Shown: one piece after another, positions 38,669 to 40,057 of the stretch
Position numbering within the stretch: position 1 is the stretch's first letter
Layout of the letters: each line of letters opens with the position of its first letter
NCBI GenBank assembly: GCA_022014875.1
Contig: JAKMAE010000002.1
Location: 1-40,057, forward strand
Length of the DNA: 40,057 nt
Direction: 5' to 3'
DNA from: Vulcanisaeta sp.
GTDB lineage: Archaea; Thermoproteota; Thermoprotei; Thermoproteales; Thermocladiaceae
Program-made: the position numbers and the translations under genes
The notes under the pieces: model-generated
Database searches by the model: none
Told to the model about the DNA's origin: nothing
Seen by the model: only the letters and a program-made list of their open reading frames with translations

Positions 38669-39742
38669 ATGGCTAAGGGACCAGAAAGGAGGGAGCCCTA
38701 CTTCCACCCCGCCGTGCTGGAGTTCGAGAGGATGATTGCCGACAGGGATAAGTACGTGGAGTTCCTCAGGGAGTGGCTTAGTTACTCATGGAGGTGGGCT
38801 AGGGATGAGAAGTACAAATTAGTGTTTAGGGTGCAGGCCACAATAATAGATGCGTTGAGGGAGTTCCTAAACTCCAGGGGTTTCACGGAGGTCCTGGCGC
38901 CAATAATAGGCCCAGTTACGGACCCTGGCATTAGGGGCGCTAAGCAAGCCACGGTAGACTTCTACGGCATGGAGTACAAGGTAATGTCCAGCGCCATACT
39001 TTATAAGCAGTACATGGCGGCCTCGTTGGGCAAGATATACTTCCTAAGTCCAAACATCAGGCTTGAGCCGATCGACAGTGTCTTCACTGGTAGGCACCTC
39101 GTCGAGTTCTACCAACTCGACCTAGAGGTCTACGGCGCCACCTATAGCGACGTCATGGACCTGGCGGAGGACATGATAATATATGTGATCAAGCGTGTTA
39201 AGGAGGAGCACGGCAAGGAGCTGGAGACAAAGTTGAATAGGCAATTACCCGACTTCAGGAAGCCCTTCATTAGGTATACCCATAAGGAGGCTGTGGAGCT
39301 CGTGAACGAGTTAGGCTGTAAGAACCCGCCAAATACGGAGATTAGGTGGGAATGTGAGAAGCTCCTCTCTGCCTATCATGATAACCCGTTCTTCATCACC
39401 GACTACCCCAAGGGCGCCAGGGGGTTCTACGACCGTGAGGACCCACAGAGGCCTGGTATACTTAGGGATTTCGACATGCTATACCCAGAGGGCTTCGGCG
39501 AGGCAATCAGCGGCGCGGAGCGTGAGTACGAGCCGGTCAAGGTGATAGCTAGGATGAGGGAGGGCGGTGAGGACCCGAATAAGTACAGGTGGTACCTAAC
39601 AATGCTTAAGGAACTCTACCCACTCCAAACTGCCGGTTTCGGCATTGGTATTGAGAGGCTGACGAGGTATGTGTGTGGGCTAAGGGCTGTTTGGGAGGCT
39701 AGGCCATACCCCAAGGTGGCTGGTATTGGGCCGACGCCATAG
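38669..39742 (+). CDS. AsnRS/AsnA-like class II synthetase without anticodon domain
   Basis: The 357-residue protein has the class II core of aspartyl/asparaginyl-tRNA synthetases (RVQATIIDALREFLNSRGFTEVLAP near the start, HLVEFYQLDLEVYG, and motif 3 GFGIGIERLTRYV at the end) but no N-terminal OB-fold for the tRNA anticodon. Similar archaeal proteins (the Pyrococcus abyssi AS-AR type) make free asparagine from aspartate and ATP, so asparagine synthetase is the likely activity. TATA-like TTTAAAAG (38638-38645) places transcription at about 38668, so the ATG at 38669 is preferred over the one at 38651. Confidence 0.85.
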   Translation: MAKGPERREPYFHPAVLEFERMIADRDKYVEFLREWLSYSWRWARDEKYKLVFRVQATIIDALREFLNSRGFTEVLAPIIGPVTDPGIRGAKQATVDFYGMEYKVMSSAILYKQYMAASLGKIYFLSPNIRLEPIDSVFTGRHLVEFYQLDLEVYGATYSDVMDLAEDMIIYVIKRVKEEHGKELETKLNRQLPDFRKPFIRYTHKEAVELVNELGCKNPPNTEIRWECEKLLSAYHDNPFFITDYPKGARGFYDREDPQRPGILRDFDMLYPEGFGEAISGAEREYEPVKVIARMREGGEDPNKYRWYLTMLKELYPLQTAGFGIGIERLTRYVCGLRAVWEARPYPKVAGIGPTP

Positions 39743-39786
39743 AGCCTCGGGAAAATGCTATTAAATAAGTGAGTTCTCCGTACTTA

Positions 39787-40057
39787 ATGCCTGAGGAGAT
39801 CTTCGTAACGTCGGTGGTGGGCAGCTTCCCAAGGCCCAGGTGGTTGATCGAGGCCTTCGATAAATTCAACAGGGGTGAGTTGAGTAAGGAGGAGCTGGAT
39901 GAGTACCTAGACGATGCGGTTAAGTTGACGGTTAAGGAGGAGGAGTTGGCGGGCCTTGACGTGATCACTGACGGCGAGCAGAGGAGAACTAGCTTCGTCT
40001 CTTTCGTGGCACAGAAAATACCTGGCTTCAAGCTGGTTTACGTCACAGACATAAATC
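39787..40057 (+). CDS. Cobalamin-independent methionine synthase-like (MetE), 5' part
   Basis: Only the first 90 codons are in the window. They contain the MetE opening VGSFPRPRWLIEAF and the later GLDVITDGEQRR, both typical of the short archaeal MetE C-terminal-domain proteins that methylate homocysteine. Catalytic zinc ligands would lie beyond the window edge. The ATG at 39787 is about 22 bases after TATA-like ATTAAATAAG (39760-39769). The gene continues past 40057. Confidence 0.8.
   Translation, partial: MPEEIFVTSVVGSFPRPRWLIEAFDKFNRGELSKEELDEYLDDAVKLTVKEEELAGLDVITDGEQRRTSFVSFVAQKIPGFKLVYVTDIN

Noticed and set aside
1-40057. CRISPR array, rRNA genes, prophage or complete insertion sequence
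   Set aside because: No regularly spaced direct repeats, rRNA signatures, integrase, phage structural genes or intact transposase were seen.

Overview
The window reads as chromosomal DNA of a hyperthermophilic crenarchaeon of the Thermoproteaceae, most like the Vulcanisaeta/Caldivirga/Thermocladium group. The evidence is an archaeal tRNA with a bulge-helix-bulge intron, box C/D sRNAs, an archaeal PhoH-KH ATPase, archaemetzincin, an AsnRS-like protein without anticodon domain, HerA-type ATPases, AGG-rich codon use, and TATA boxes about 26 bases upstream of leaderless ATG/GTG starts. No rRNA operon, CRISPR array, intact insertion sequence or prophage was seen.

Layout. 1-815: tRNA-Thr(GGT), a decayed transposase (TnpB-like) remnant and a box C/D sRNA. 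815-5463: a DUF998 membrane protein, a NOG1-like GTPase, a LOG/TIGR00725-like protein, a PhoH-KH ATPase, hexuloisomerase (hxlB) and a pyruvoyl decarboxylase of the AdoMetDC/ArgDC type. 5518-9416: a three-gene minus-strand operon of a tiny hydrophobic protein and two HerA/VirB4-like ATPases, the second membrane-anchored; this is the best candidate for a poorly described machine, possibly related to archaeal DNA-import (Ced/Ted) systems. 9500-11894: archaemetzincin, a C/D sRNA, cobA and a PTPS-family enzyme. 11881-18241: a VWA protein, a degenerate flavoprotein-like protein, an amidohydrolase, a GH57 glycosidase, a winged-helix protein and half of a glycosyltransferase. 18265-25664: C/D sRNA, sirtuin, M16 peptidase, tRNA-binding OB-fold protein, PUA protein, kinase, C/D sRNA, unknown gene, ferredoxin, ProRS and a secreted glycoprotein-like protein. 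25639-31604: DUF357-cytidylyltransferase, Lrp/AsnC regulator, cbiB, a CbiX-like chelatase, two membrane proteins, a sugar-nucleotide epimerase and hemD. 31605-32311: a relic or structured gene-free stretch abutting an intron-containing tRNA-Val(GAC). 32413-40057: a frameshifted KDG kinase, a TrkA protein, an APC permease, a DUF4382 surface protein, two HTH regulators, cobQ, an AsnRS-like protein and the start of a MetE-like gene.

How the genes work together. Tetrapyrrole/cobalamin synthesis is scattered through the window: hemD, cobA, the CbiX-like chelatase, cbiB and cobQ. GH57, the half glycosyltransferase and the winged-helix gene form a small alpha-glucan group. HxlB and KDG kinase belong to ribulose monophosphate and branched Entner-Doudoroff sugar metabolism.

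The most notable sequence-level observations are: four box C/D sRNAs, one with a guide matching a universally conserved 16S rRNA segment and one with a 10-base match to the tRNA-Val in this window; a clean -1 frameshift in kdgK; a perfect 17-bp inverted repeat between sir2 and the M16 gene; helically phased GTTGC repeats upstream of an HTH gene; and decayed sequence at the 3' flank of both tRNA genes.
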